A stretch of DNA of 64,000 bases from Aplectana chamaeleonis (taxonomy: Eukaryota; Nematoda; Chromadorea; Rhabditida; Cosmocercidae). The notes below the pieces were generated by a model. The model saw only the letters and a program-made list of their open reading frames with translations. It had not been told where the DNA came from and searched no databases. Below are positions 56,237 to 64,000 of this stretch, piece by piece. The stretch is from contig JAPDOI010000149.1 of NCBI GenBank assembly GCA_029168955.1, positions 735,001 through 799,000 of the forward strand, given 5' to 3'. A program made the position numbers and the translations under genes. Each line of letters begins with the position of its first letter. The first letter of the stretch is position 1.

Positions 56237-57259
56237 TCTCACTCAGATGTGGGTCACGTATACCCGAAACTAATTACTGGAGGATGGCTGTATTACATAG
56301 CCAGCGCTGATATGTCCTCCGGTCATGCCAACTATCCGTTATGTGGGGCGAGCACACTACAAACCTAATAGATGGCGGAAAAGGTCATCGTTAAGAAATA
56401 TTTTGCTTTCGTGACCAGAGCTTATATGATTCGTGGAAAAAAATATTTTTGGAAGGTTCATACTTTTATCCCCTTCTCACTTCTGTCTTTGTTATGCATG
56501 TTTTTTTTACTTTCACTCAAAATCCGACTCACATATCTAACTTATACATATTTATGTTTCTCTATTGCATAATAAAGTCGTTGAAGTGAACTATCAAATT
56601 TGTGGGTAGTTATTTCGTAAATATAAAGCCAAAATCGAACAAATTTTCATGCCAAAAAATGCTTGGTTTTTAAGGTCATTAATCAAATTGTCTACCTTTA
56701 TTTCCAATTTTTTTCCTATTTTATATTTTTAAATTTCTAATAGTATGTGAAAAAAATCATTGCCTACAAGGTTTTTTACTGCCACGAAAATGAACTGCAT
56801 ATGGAATCAGGAATATTGGCTGGAATCTGAAATAGAAACTGATTTACTCACTCCGATTTTCTCGTATTACAGCTTCTAGATAGCAGAATATTAACATGAT
56901 TTCTCCACTGTTAATGATATTAGCCTGCACCTGCATGTTTTCTGGAAATATTGCATTTAGATATGAACCTCTATGCAAAATACATTGGTTTTTATAACAC
57001 TAGCTCAGAAACACAAAGAAAAACAGGAAGAGAAAGAATAGAAAGCAGGCAAAATGAATTGAAAGCCAGTAGAAATTAGGGAAATCAGCTGTTTCCGTCA
57101 GCGCCGCCAAATTTGGCAAAATGCCGAGTTTGCTGTTGGTCCCACCACGATAATTCGCGGCAAATGCCGCCGCCGGCGCGATTTGCGGCGAAACGCTGAT
57201 TTTGCCGTGGGTCCAAGTGCGGCATTTGCCGCAGTCGCAAAAGCATGAAAGGCGAGTTA
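56237..57259. other. Unassigned AT-rich stretch
   Basis: 56237-57090 shows no gene. 57100-57256 is a GCGGCAAATGCCGC-type palindromic repeat (TTTGCCGTGGGTCCAAGTGC, GCAGTCGCAAAAGCATGAAA) related to 40.6-40.7 kb. Confidence 0.45.
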
Positions 57260-57448
57260 CACCTCATTCATACTTTTGCGATAGCGGCAAATGCCGCGGA
57301 TTATCAGCAGAAAAATGAGAATTTAGATGTCTGATACCATTATCAGACACCTGATTTCACATTTTAGAGCAGTATCAGACGTCTGATTTCTTATTTTTCC
57401 ACTGATAATCGCGGCATTTGCCGCTATCGCAAAAGTATGAATGAGGTG
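57260..57448. mobile_element. Harbinger-like palindromic MITE (189 bp)
   Basis: Arms CACCTCATTCATACTTTTGC plus GATAGCGGCAAATGCCGCG are inverted at both ends and extend to GTCTGATAC in the centre. TTA flanks both sides (57257-57259, 57449-57451). Confidence 0.85.
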
Positions 57449-57489
57449 TTACGTTCTTATCTCGATGTGAGCAAAACACCCAGAACACT

Positions 57490-57733
57490 CAGATTTCAGG
57501 AATGATCAAGTGAAGGAAGTGCTGATAAGTGAGCTGATCGCTTCATTGCATTGATAGGCATCATCCTTCATAGCGTTCAATTCCTCCACGCTCAAAAGTT
57601 AACTCGAACAAGGGAGGGCCTATTTTGGCTCAAAAACGTGGCTTCCGCCTCCTTTCAAAGCATGCCTTGCTATACTCCCGTAACTAGGCCTTCCGTAAAC
57701 GGAAATGAAATCTATCGTGAGCACTGCTTTCAA
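57490..57733. mobile_element. TTAA MITE, right part, diverged
   Basis: Matches 32755-32993 and ends CTATCGTGAGCACTGCTTTC. The terminal TTAA has mutated to TCAA. Confidence 0.55.
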
Positions 57734-58115
57734 GCATCAGTCCGCCTTATGACGTCATCACTCAAGCGGTGCGATATCTCTTTCAGACACTTGATCGCGA
57801 GATTAGATTTTTTTTTGATTTTGGTCTCTTTTTACCCACAATAGAGTCTCCTGACCAAATTCAGTAGAATTTTCCAAAGTTTGCTTGATTGCACCCAAGT
57901 GCCGAGACGTCGCGAGCCGCCCATTTCGTGGTGCGCGACGCTCACCGGCCGCGAAGCGCTGAGTGGGCAATGTCCGCTTTCCGGAACTTTAGATCGAAAT
58001 CAGGTAATTGGACATATCTTTGGAGTTTACCCATACAGAAGATTGTTTGAAAAAGATTGCGCCAAGAAGTTTCCCAGGAAATATCAGGCTTTAGGATAGT
58101 CTGGCATAAAATGCA

Positions 58116-58850
58116 CTCAGAGAAACTCGCGGCCCGTCCGCTGCGCTTTTGCAGGGTCGTCCGCGGCCGACGACCAGATGATCCTTCACCGAAGCCGGTA
58201 AAGCGCCGGCAATGCGCCGCGGACCATCCTGCAAGCGCCGCGGATCGTCCTGGGAGCCGCCGCGGATCGTCCTGAGAGCCGCAGCGGACCGTCCTTTTCT
58301 GCAAATGTGACGTCAAATAGCGTGTCTTGTCCGCAACTACACAAAAAGCACGTCTTCACAATATTTCCGCCGATGTCTGCGGTGAAGAACCACCCTCCCT
58401 GCGGACCGCGGCGAAAACCGCCCCCTCCTCCCAGCCGTGAGGGTCCCTTATCCCCTAGCGGTCAAAAATATGCTGGCCTACATTCGAAGTCACATTCCAG
58501 GGCCGGCATCCGAATGCCGAGTGAGGACTCGAGTGAGATGAGGCGCCTTTTATACCGGTTGTGCATAAGATAAGCACATTAGGACGTGATCATTCGATTT
58601 CCCATGTTTTTTCTTGTCTGCCACTGCAGCCGTGCCTGCGGTCAAGTGAGATGTAAATGAGTGAGATGAGGAGGTGGAAGTCGTTCAACTGCTGGTGCGC
58701 CCTGGAACTACCCCCATCGAGAACAATCAGCGCCGCGGATGGGCTGTTTGACCAACATGCTCTCAATTGTGCCGCGGATCAGCCGTTAAGCGCCGCGGAC
58801 TGTCCGGAGAGCTATTCTTCCGCCGCGGGCGTACCGTGAGTTTCTCTGAG
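58116..58850 (-). mobile_element. CTCAG-type inverted-repeat element with TATA core, copy at 58 kb
   Basis: Ends CTCAGAGAAACTCGCGG (58116) and inverted CCGTGAGTTTCTCTGAG (58850). Arms carry CGCCGCGGACCGTCC-type repeats (58195-58310, 58728-58835). On the minus strand the core is GGTATAAAAGGCGCCTCATC, GGCATTCGGATGCCGG hairpin, CAGCATATTTTTGACCGC (Sm-like), CCCTCACGGCTGGGAGGAGG, then a hairpin region around GTCTGCGG...CGGACCGCGG. No shared target duplication was seen (CA left, CC right). Confidence 0.68.
58546..58556 (-). promoter_or_regulatory. TATA box of the 58-kb core
   Basis: GGTATAAAAGG on the minus strand in the conserved position. Confidence 0.45.
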
Positions 58851-58969
58851 CCTGTCAGCGAGTTTTCCCGTCTACATCTTCAAACTTTTGACGTTTGGCA
58901 TACCATTTGTAATCTGAAACTTCCCTGTATCTAACGTGATTTGCCGCTAATTAGAAAAATCATGCTCAT

Positions 58970-59110
58970 ATTTTGAGGACGAAAATTTGGTGGACGAGTT
59001 TTCTCAGGCTTGTATTTCTCTTAATTCGCAGTCGCTGCACAAGAGAAAACCAGAATGAGGAGACAGACCGGCACTGAAGTGAAGAACGACGACGCGGTTG
59101 AAATTTATTA
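58970..59110 (+). repeat. Fragment related to the MITE at 62.4-62.9 kb
   Basis: GGACGAGTTTTCTCAGGCTT, GAGGAGACAGACCGG and GTGAAGAACGACGACGCGG match 62530-62650 with substitutions. The palindrome at 59115 lies directly after it. Confidence 0.6.
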
Positions 59111-59114
59111 ATCT

Positions 59115-59791
59115 ATTCCTGAAAGTTTAGGTTCCTGGCAAAAGTAAAGATTTGGCATGGCCATTTTTTCGAAACATTGGAAATATACTCCGTTAAAAAG
59201 GGAAGGTAAAGAAAAATGGAAAAACTTTTGAAATATTCCTGAGATCGATTTGGCTTAGAATAATTTGATTTTTGGGAAATGTAGTGAAATAGTTGAAAGT
59301 ATAATTTGGCAGTCGAGTTTGAACCAACTATTTACAAGAGTTGTGCGAAACGAGAGATCGCATTGTATGAGCTTATCCGTAGAACATATCAAAGCAAAAT
59401 CACGCGTGATATGAAACAAACAGTTGATTTTACTTTACTTAATACGCGAAGACCGCGGCATTCCAGTTCCCGAACGAGCTTTTACTGCTTGCCTTATCAC
59501 GCGTGATTTTGCTTCGATATGTTCTAAGGATAAGCTCATGCATTGCGATCTCTCGTTTCGCACAACTCTTGTAAATAGTTGGTTCAAACTCGACTGCCAA
59601 ATCATACTTTCAACTATTTCACTACATTTCCCAAAAATCAAATTATTCTAAGCCAAATCGATCTCAGGAATATTTCAAAAGTTTTTCCATTTTTCTTTAC
59701 CTTCCCTTTTTAACGGAGTGTATTTCCAATTTTTCGAAAAAATGGCCATGCCAAATCTTTTCTTTTGCCAGGAACCTAAACTTTCAGGAAT
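59115..59791. mobile_element. Giant palindrome with 296-bp arms
   Basis: ATTCCTGAAAGTTTAGGTTC opens the left arm (59115-59410) and its inverse closes the right arm (59496-59791). The arms are of equal length and nearly identical, with an 85-bp spacer. Open frames here are palindrome artefacts. No target duplication could be fixed. Confidence 0.92.
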
Positions 59792-59850
59792 TTCATTTAT
59801 TTTTTCTAAAGGTTTCCTTTCTAACATGATTTATGCCTGGTGGTGTCAAT

Positions 59851-60230
59851 ACTCAAACGCTAACGTCGGACAGGGAACGAAATTCTCAAGCCGTAAAACA
59901 GCGTGTTTTGATGTGTCGATTGCGTCCAACACTACTCATTCTACGACATGGAAATTTTTGCTATCTCGGGGGAATCATTCCTACATTTCCTTGTTTTATT
60001 TTAGAAGAAAACGTAACATGTATGATAATGTACGTATAAAGAGATTAAAATGACAAAGCATTTCCAATTTAGGCTGAGTTTCGGTGTGCACAGGCAATTT
60101 AAAAGAACATTGTTGTAAATTTTTTTCCATGATGCCGTAGAGTGAGTAGTGTTGGGCGCAATCGACACACCAAAACGCGCTATTTTACGACATGAGAATT
60201 TCGTTCCCTGTCCGACGTTAGCGTTCGAGT
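59851..60230. mobile_element. MULE-like MITE with 9-bp target duplication (380 bp)
   Basis: ACTCAAACGCTAACGTCGGA at 59851 is inverted at 60230 (TCCGACGTTAGCGTTCGAGT). The arms run for about 110 bp with high identity. GGTGTCAAT flanks both sides (59842-59850, 60231-60239). Long terminal arms and a 9-bp duplication point to the Mutator superfamily. No ORF. Confidence 0.88.
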
Positions 60231-60275
60231 GGTGTCAATTCGAAGTAAACCCGCTGATGCCCTGCCCCCTTCTAC

Positions 60276-61201
60276 CTGCACACTTTCTATGACGTCCTGC
60301 ACACTCCCACTAATGTCCTGCACCCTTCACACCGATGTCCTGCACACTTTCTGTGAGGTGTTGCACACTCCCACTAACGTCCTGCACACTCCACTGATGT
60401 CCTGCACACTTTCTATGACGCCCTGCATACTCCCACTAATGTCCTGCACACTTTCTATGACATCCTGCACACTCCCACTAATGTCCTGCACCCTTCACAC
60501 CGATGTCCTGCACACTTTCTGTGAGGTGTTGCACACTCCCACTAATGTCCTGCACACTCCACAGATGTCCTGCACGCTTTTTATGACGCCCTGCATACTT
60601 TCTATGACATCCTGCACGCTCCCACTAACGTCCTGCACCCTTCACACCGATGTCCTGCACACTTTCTGTGAGGTGTTGCACACTCCCACTAACGTCCTGC
60701 ACACTCCACTGATGTCCTGCACACTTTCTATGACGCCCTGCATACTCCCACTAATGTCCTGCACACTGTCTATGACATCCTGCACACTCCCACTAATGTC
60801 CTGCACCCTTCACACCGATGTCCTGCACACTTTCTGTGAGGTGTTGCACACTCCCACTAACAGTCCTGCACACTTTCTATGAGGTTCTGCACACTCCCAC
60901 TAATGTCCTGCACACTTTCTATGACCTCCTGTACACTCCCAATAATGTCCTGCACCCTTCACACCGATGTCCTGCACACTTTCTGTGAGGTGTTGCACAC
61001 TCCCACTAACGTCCTGAATACTCCACTGATGTCCTGCACACTTTCTATGACGCCCTGCATACTCCCACTGATGTCCTGCACACTTTCTATGACATCCTGC
61101 ACACTCCCACTGATGTCCTGCACACGTCCTACGGCGTCCCACGCACTCTCATTTGGGTCCCACACACATTCTACGGCGTTCTGCGCACAACCATTTGGGT
61201 C
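60276..61201. repeat. 42-bp minisatellite, second locus, type A with a short type B end
   Basis: The half-units are the same as at 1-17.4 kb, with local variants (CACCGATGTCCTGCACAC, GAGGTGTTGCAC, TATGACGCCCTGCATAC). An array-level period of about 180-185 bp repeats four times between 60290 and 60880. The last units (61129-61193) are type B. Confidence 0.95.
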
Positions 61202-61506
61202 ACAAGCTCGCCCATGCCGATCATTTTTTCCGCAAGGCTACCGTAACCCTCCTTAAAAAGTTTTCCAAGTTTCAGCCTGGATATGAGCACATCGTAATAG
61301 CCAGCATTCATGTTTGCACAATTTCGACCTCCTCAGGCACTTCCCAGCGGCTTTTCGAAGAGAGCGGTGTGTGAATGAATGCATACCGCTCCTCTGCCCT
61401 TTTATACCTCGCATGTTCTGAGCGTGTGTTATCGTTCGTTATCATGTTTTGTTCAAGAATGGTACGATAGCCCTGCGGAAGATTGATCGGCATGGGCGTG
61501 CTCGTA
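61202..61506. mobile_element. Second copy of the inverted-repeat insert with TATA box (305 bp)
   Basis: Starts ACAAGCTCGCCCATGCC and ends GGGCGTGCTCGTA, flanked by TTTGGGTC at 61194-61201 and 61507-61514, the same 8-mer as the first copy. CCCTTTTATACC is at 61396-61407. The central sequence is largely collinear with 17390-17669, with small indels. Confidence 0.8.
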
Positions 61507-62165
61507 TTTGGGTCCCGCACACTTTCTGCGGCGTCTTGCGCACTTTCACTTGGTCACCGTACAGTTTCTACGGCGTTCCACGTATTTTCGTTTGGGTCCC
61601 ACACACTTTCTGCAGCGTCCGGCGCGCTCCCACTTGGGTCCCGCGCACTTTCTATGGCGTCCGGCGCACTTCCACTTGGGTACCGCACATTTTATACGGG
61701 GCCCGGCGCAGATCCACTTGGGTCCCGCACACTTTCTACGGCGTCCTGCGCACTCTCATTCAGGTCCCACACACTTTCTACGGGGTTCTGCGCACACCCA
61801 TTTGGGTCCCACACACTTTCTATGGCGTCCGACGCACTGTTATTTGGGTCCCACACACTCTCTAAGGCGTCATGCGCATCCCACTCAAGTCCCGCACACT
61901 TTCTACGGCGTCTTGCGCACTCTCATTTAAGTTCCACACACTTTCTATGGCGTCCGACGCACTGTTATTTGGGTCCCACACACTTTCTGCGGCGTACGGC
62001 GCACTCTCATTTAGGTCCCACACACTTTCTATGGCGTCCGGCGCACTTTCATTTGGGTCCCGCACACTTTCTACGGCGTACGGCGCACTCCCACTTGGGT
62101 CCCATGCACGTTCTACGGCGTCTTGCGCACTAGTACTGGGGTCCCGCACACTATCTACGGCGTTC
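61507..62165. repeat. 42-bp minisatellite, type B, second locus
   Basis: Units such as CACACTTTCTATGGCGTCC and GACGCACTGTTATTTGGGTC. It has the same final units as the first locus (CCCGCACACTATCTACGGCG). Confidence 0.93.
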
Positions 62166-62390
62166 TGTGGCGCACTTCTGAGTCACACCGTGCGGCGTTC
62201 CAAAAAGTACTTCCGAGATCCCGCCGTATTGATTGAAGCGTTGCCCCGTCTCAGGGAGCGTTCAATCCTGAGCAAAAGCCTATCAGTAACGGTGTTTATT
62301 TCATTAGTTCATTTTTACGAATGAGTAAACGTCGTATGGTTTATAATAACATGTTTACGTGTTTTTGTCTTTCTTGACCCTTAAAGGCAC
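62166..62390. repeat. Flanking block shared with 18299-18503
   Basis: Almost identical to the first locus from GCGCACTTCTGAGTCACACC to TTTGTCTTTCTTGACCC, where the first MITE was inserted. Confidence 0.9.
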
Positions 62391-62394
62391 AGGA

Positions 62395-62868
62395 CACCCA
62401 AAAAATTAATTCTCAGATTTCATACTTATCTTGGAGAGAGTCACACGATGATCATACTGGTATCTTCAAAAACGTCCAAGACCCCATTTGAACAGAGTTA
62501 TGGCTCTTCAAAGATGCCTAGATCTCGAGGGTGTAAAATTGGCGGACGAGTTGTCTCAGGCCTGTATTTCTGTTCATTCGCAATCATCGCGTGAGAGAAA
62601 GCCAGGATAAGGAGACAGTCCGGGTATGGATTGAAGAACGACGACTTGTTGAAATTCATCCATCCATCGAACGGCTATCGAGTTCGAAAATCTGTTAGGG
62701 GTTCGGGCCTGTGGTGGTGAGCGAAGGGGGTCGGGCCTGTGGTAGTCGCTTATATCTCGCTTATTTGGAGGAATTGAGGCCTCGAATTTGGCACTTGTTA
62801 TACAGGAGGGGTCTCCTAAACAATTACATGAAAATCTCGAAATTCATATCTGAGGGTGTACTGTGCCT
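62395..62868. mobile_element. TTAA MITE, AGGCACAG subfamily
   Basis: Begins AGGCACAGGACACCCAAAAA after TTAA 62391-62394 and ends GGGTGTACTGTGCCT before TTAA 62869-62872. Confidence 0.85.
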
Positions 62869-62872
62869 TTAA

Positions 62873-63291
62873 GGCCCCCGTCATAGTCGGTGGATCTACT
62901 GAGTCCCACCCGGTCGATACGCATCGAATTCGTGGAAAACGGGGGGAAAAATCAACCCACTGAGTCCGACTGAGTCCCGCTGAGTCCCACCCGGTCGATA
63001 TAAGTATTTTGCACGTGATTTGGGTGGATTTTTTCGGCCGACTGCGACCTGCCGACTCCCGCCGCATCTCGACTCTCATCGTCTGCGCTCTGCCCCACGT
63101 GCTGCTGATGCGGAAATCAGATTCAGACATGTTGAAAACAAGAAAAATCAGCCACCAAACACGTTCCGATTCACAGCTGAGGTGATAATCGTCACTATCA
63201 ATTGCGTGTTGCGCAGAGGAGCTGGTTGATGCTGGGGGCAACCGGACTCAGTAGGACTCAGCAGGTTTTTCGACCGAGTCTGACCGAGGCC
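62873..63291. mobile_element. Harbinger-like MITE inserted at a TTAA junction
   Basis: Ends GGCCCCCGTCATAGTCGGT and the inverse ACTCGGTCAGA-type end GAGTCTGACCGAGGCC. Inner repeats are CTGAGTCCCACCCGGTCGAT. TAA flanks both sides (62870-62872, 63292-63294). No gene: the frames are short. Confidence 0.7.
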
Positions 63292-63294
63292 TAA

Positions 63295-63478
63295 AGGCAG
63301 TGTTCACGATGGAATGAATGGGCGTGCTGGCTGTTCATTGTTTTTGATTATGAATGATGATTAGAGAATGATAAGCTCTTCCATTGGCTAGAACAAGCTA
63401 CAGTATTCTCTATCATCATCAGAAGTTGAGGATAATGAACAGCCATCACGCCTATTCATTTTATCGTGAACACTGCCT
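63295..63478. mobile_element. Palindromic TTAA MITE (184 bp)
   Basis: AGGCAGTGTTCACGAT and AATGAAT-GGCGTG-TGGCTG at the left are inverted at the right (TTATCGTGAACACTGCCT). Its left TTAA was the target of the neighbouring element. The right junction has mutated to TTTG. Confidence 0.8.
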
Positions 63479-63860
63479 TTTGAGGTTCCGCAACAATTGA
63501 GCTACAAACTTCAAAATTTGACAGGAGCTAGGTGCAAACAGAACTAGCTTCCTGGCCAAAAATGAGCTTTCTAGCTCAACGATAAGTGTTCCAACAAGAT
63601 CGTGTACGCCAACTGAATAAAAAAAGGAGATGAACCCTTTTTCGACCAAAATCACGTGGTTTCGACAATTTTTCTCGAATCTCAGGTAACCATTCCGGAC
63701 CATTTTTTGAACAGTTATTCAGCTTTCTAAAGTGTATTAAATGCAAAAAGAACGGTCTACCTACGTTTACTCTGGACCCTGATACTGAGATCAGGGGGTT
63801 GCGCGATGGCGAATCAAAGCCAAATCTGGTGAGCGCTTCGCGCTCACCACAATATAGCCA
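63479..63860. repeat. Flanking block continued, shared with 18504-18890
   Basis: GAGGTTCCGCAACAATTGAG through CAAAGCCAAATC and the hairpin GTGAGCGCTTCGCGCTCAC. The frame open on the minus strand here is also present in the first locus and shows no domain. Confidence 0.85.
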
Positions 63861-63879
63861 CTACTGACAATGAGTTCGA

Positions 63880-64000
63880 AAATCAGGAAGGGGTAAGGCC
63901 CGTGGTGGTTGCTTGTACCACGCTTATTGGGAGAAACTTAGATGTCACATTCGGCACTTGTTGCGCTGGGGGTCTTCTACACAATTACATGAAAATCACA
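63880..64000. mobile_element. Fragment of the AGGCACAG MITE at the window edge
   Basis: GGCCCGTGGTGGTTGC, TCGGCACTTGTTGCGC and CACAATTACATGAAAATC match 62700-62840. Cut by the window end. Confidence 0.6.

Noticed and set aside
59115..59651. Open frames inside the 296-bp palindrome
   Set aside because: The same sequence gives mirror frames in both arms, with no domain or start context.

Overview
The window looks like nuclear DNA of a nematode, probably a strongylid (hookworm-like) worm. This is an inference from three things: an RTE-type non-LTR retrotransposon family, abundant TTAA-flanked MITEs, and a lone animal-type JMJD4 exon with a GT donor. There is no bacterial gene organisation. Almost everything recognisable is mobile or repetitive. 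The only host gene I can support is one first exon near 34.8 kb.

Layout. 1-18.3 kb is a 42-bp dimeric minisatellite (type A, then the related type B after a 280-bp inverted-repeat insert at 17.39-17.67 kb). An LTR retrotransposon (3465-14714) inserted into the type A array and left a 4-bp CTGC duplication. That element is itself a nest: an RTE element sits in its 5' LTR (11-bp duplication), a hAT-like element of 3.85 kb sits in its leader, and a 320-bp hAT-like MITE sits in gag (8-bp duplication). Its pol is absent. 18.3-34 kb holds a segment shared with the far end of the window, a 5'-truncated RTE copy, several TTAA MITEs, an inverted-repeat element at 26.2-27.1 kb, palindromic GTCGCTTCGAC sequence and decayed coding fragments. 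34.76-34.96 kb is the JMJD4 exon. 35.4-37.1 kb is a tandem of three TTAA MITEs, followed by a CR1-like LINE 3' fragment. 39-51 kb is intergenic or intronic sequence with MITEs, a 0.9-kb foldback and dispersed G-rich repeats. 52-56 kb is the most complete RTE copy, inserted in another inverted-repeat element. 57-64 kb holds further palindromic elements, including a MULE-like one with a 9-bp duplication, and then a second copy of the minisatellite/core/flank block.

Most notable is a family of five elements (7714-8540, 30833-31782, 46999-47729, 51952-56236 with its RTE insert, 58116-58850). Each is bounded by inverted CTCAG termini. Each has GC-rich subterminal repeats that differ from copy to copy, and a shared core: a TATA box, then about 140 nt later an AATTTTTG-like motif, then a CCCCACGGCTCGGGG-type G tract and a hairpin. 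The hairpin is kept although its sequence changes between copies. I do not recognise this family.

The long reading frames over the minisatellite arise because 21 is a multiple of 3, so they stay open in several frames on both strands. One minus-strand frame would give a regular heptad (coiled-coil) protein behind a TATA box, but its unique N-terminal part diverges between the two loci as neutral sequence would. I therefore do not call it a gene.
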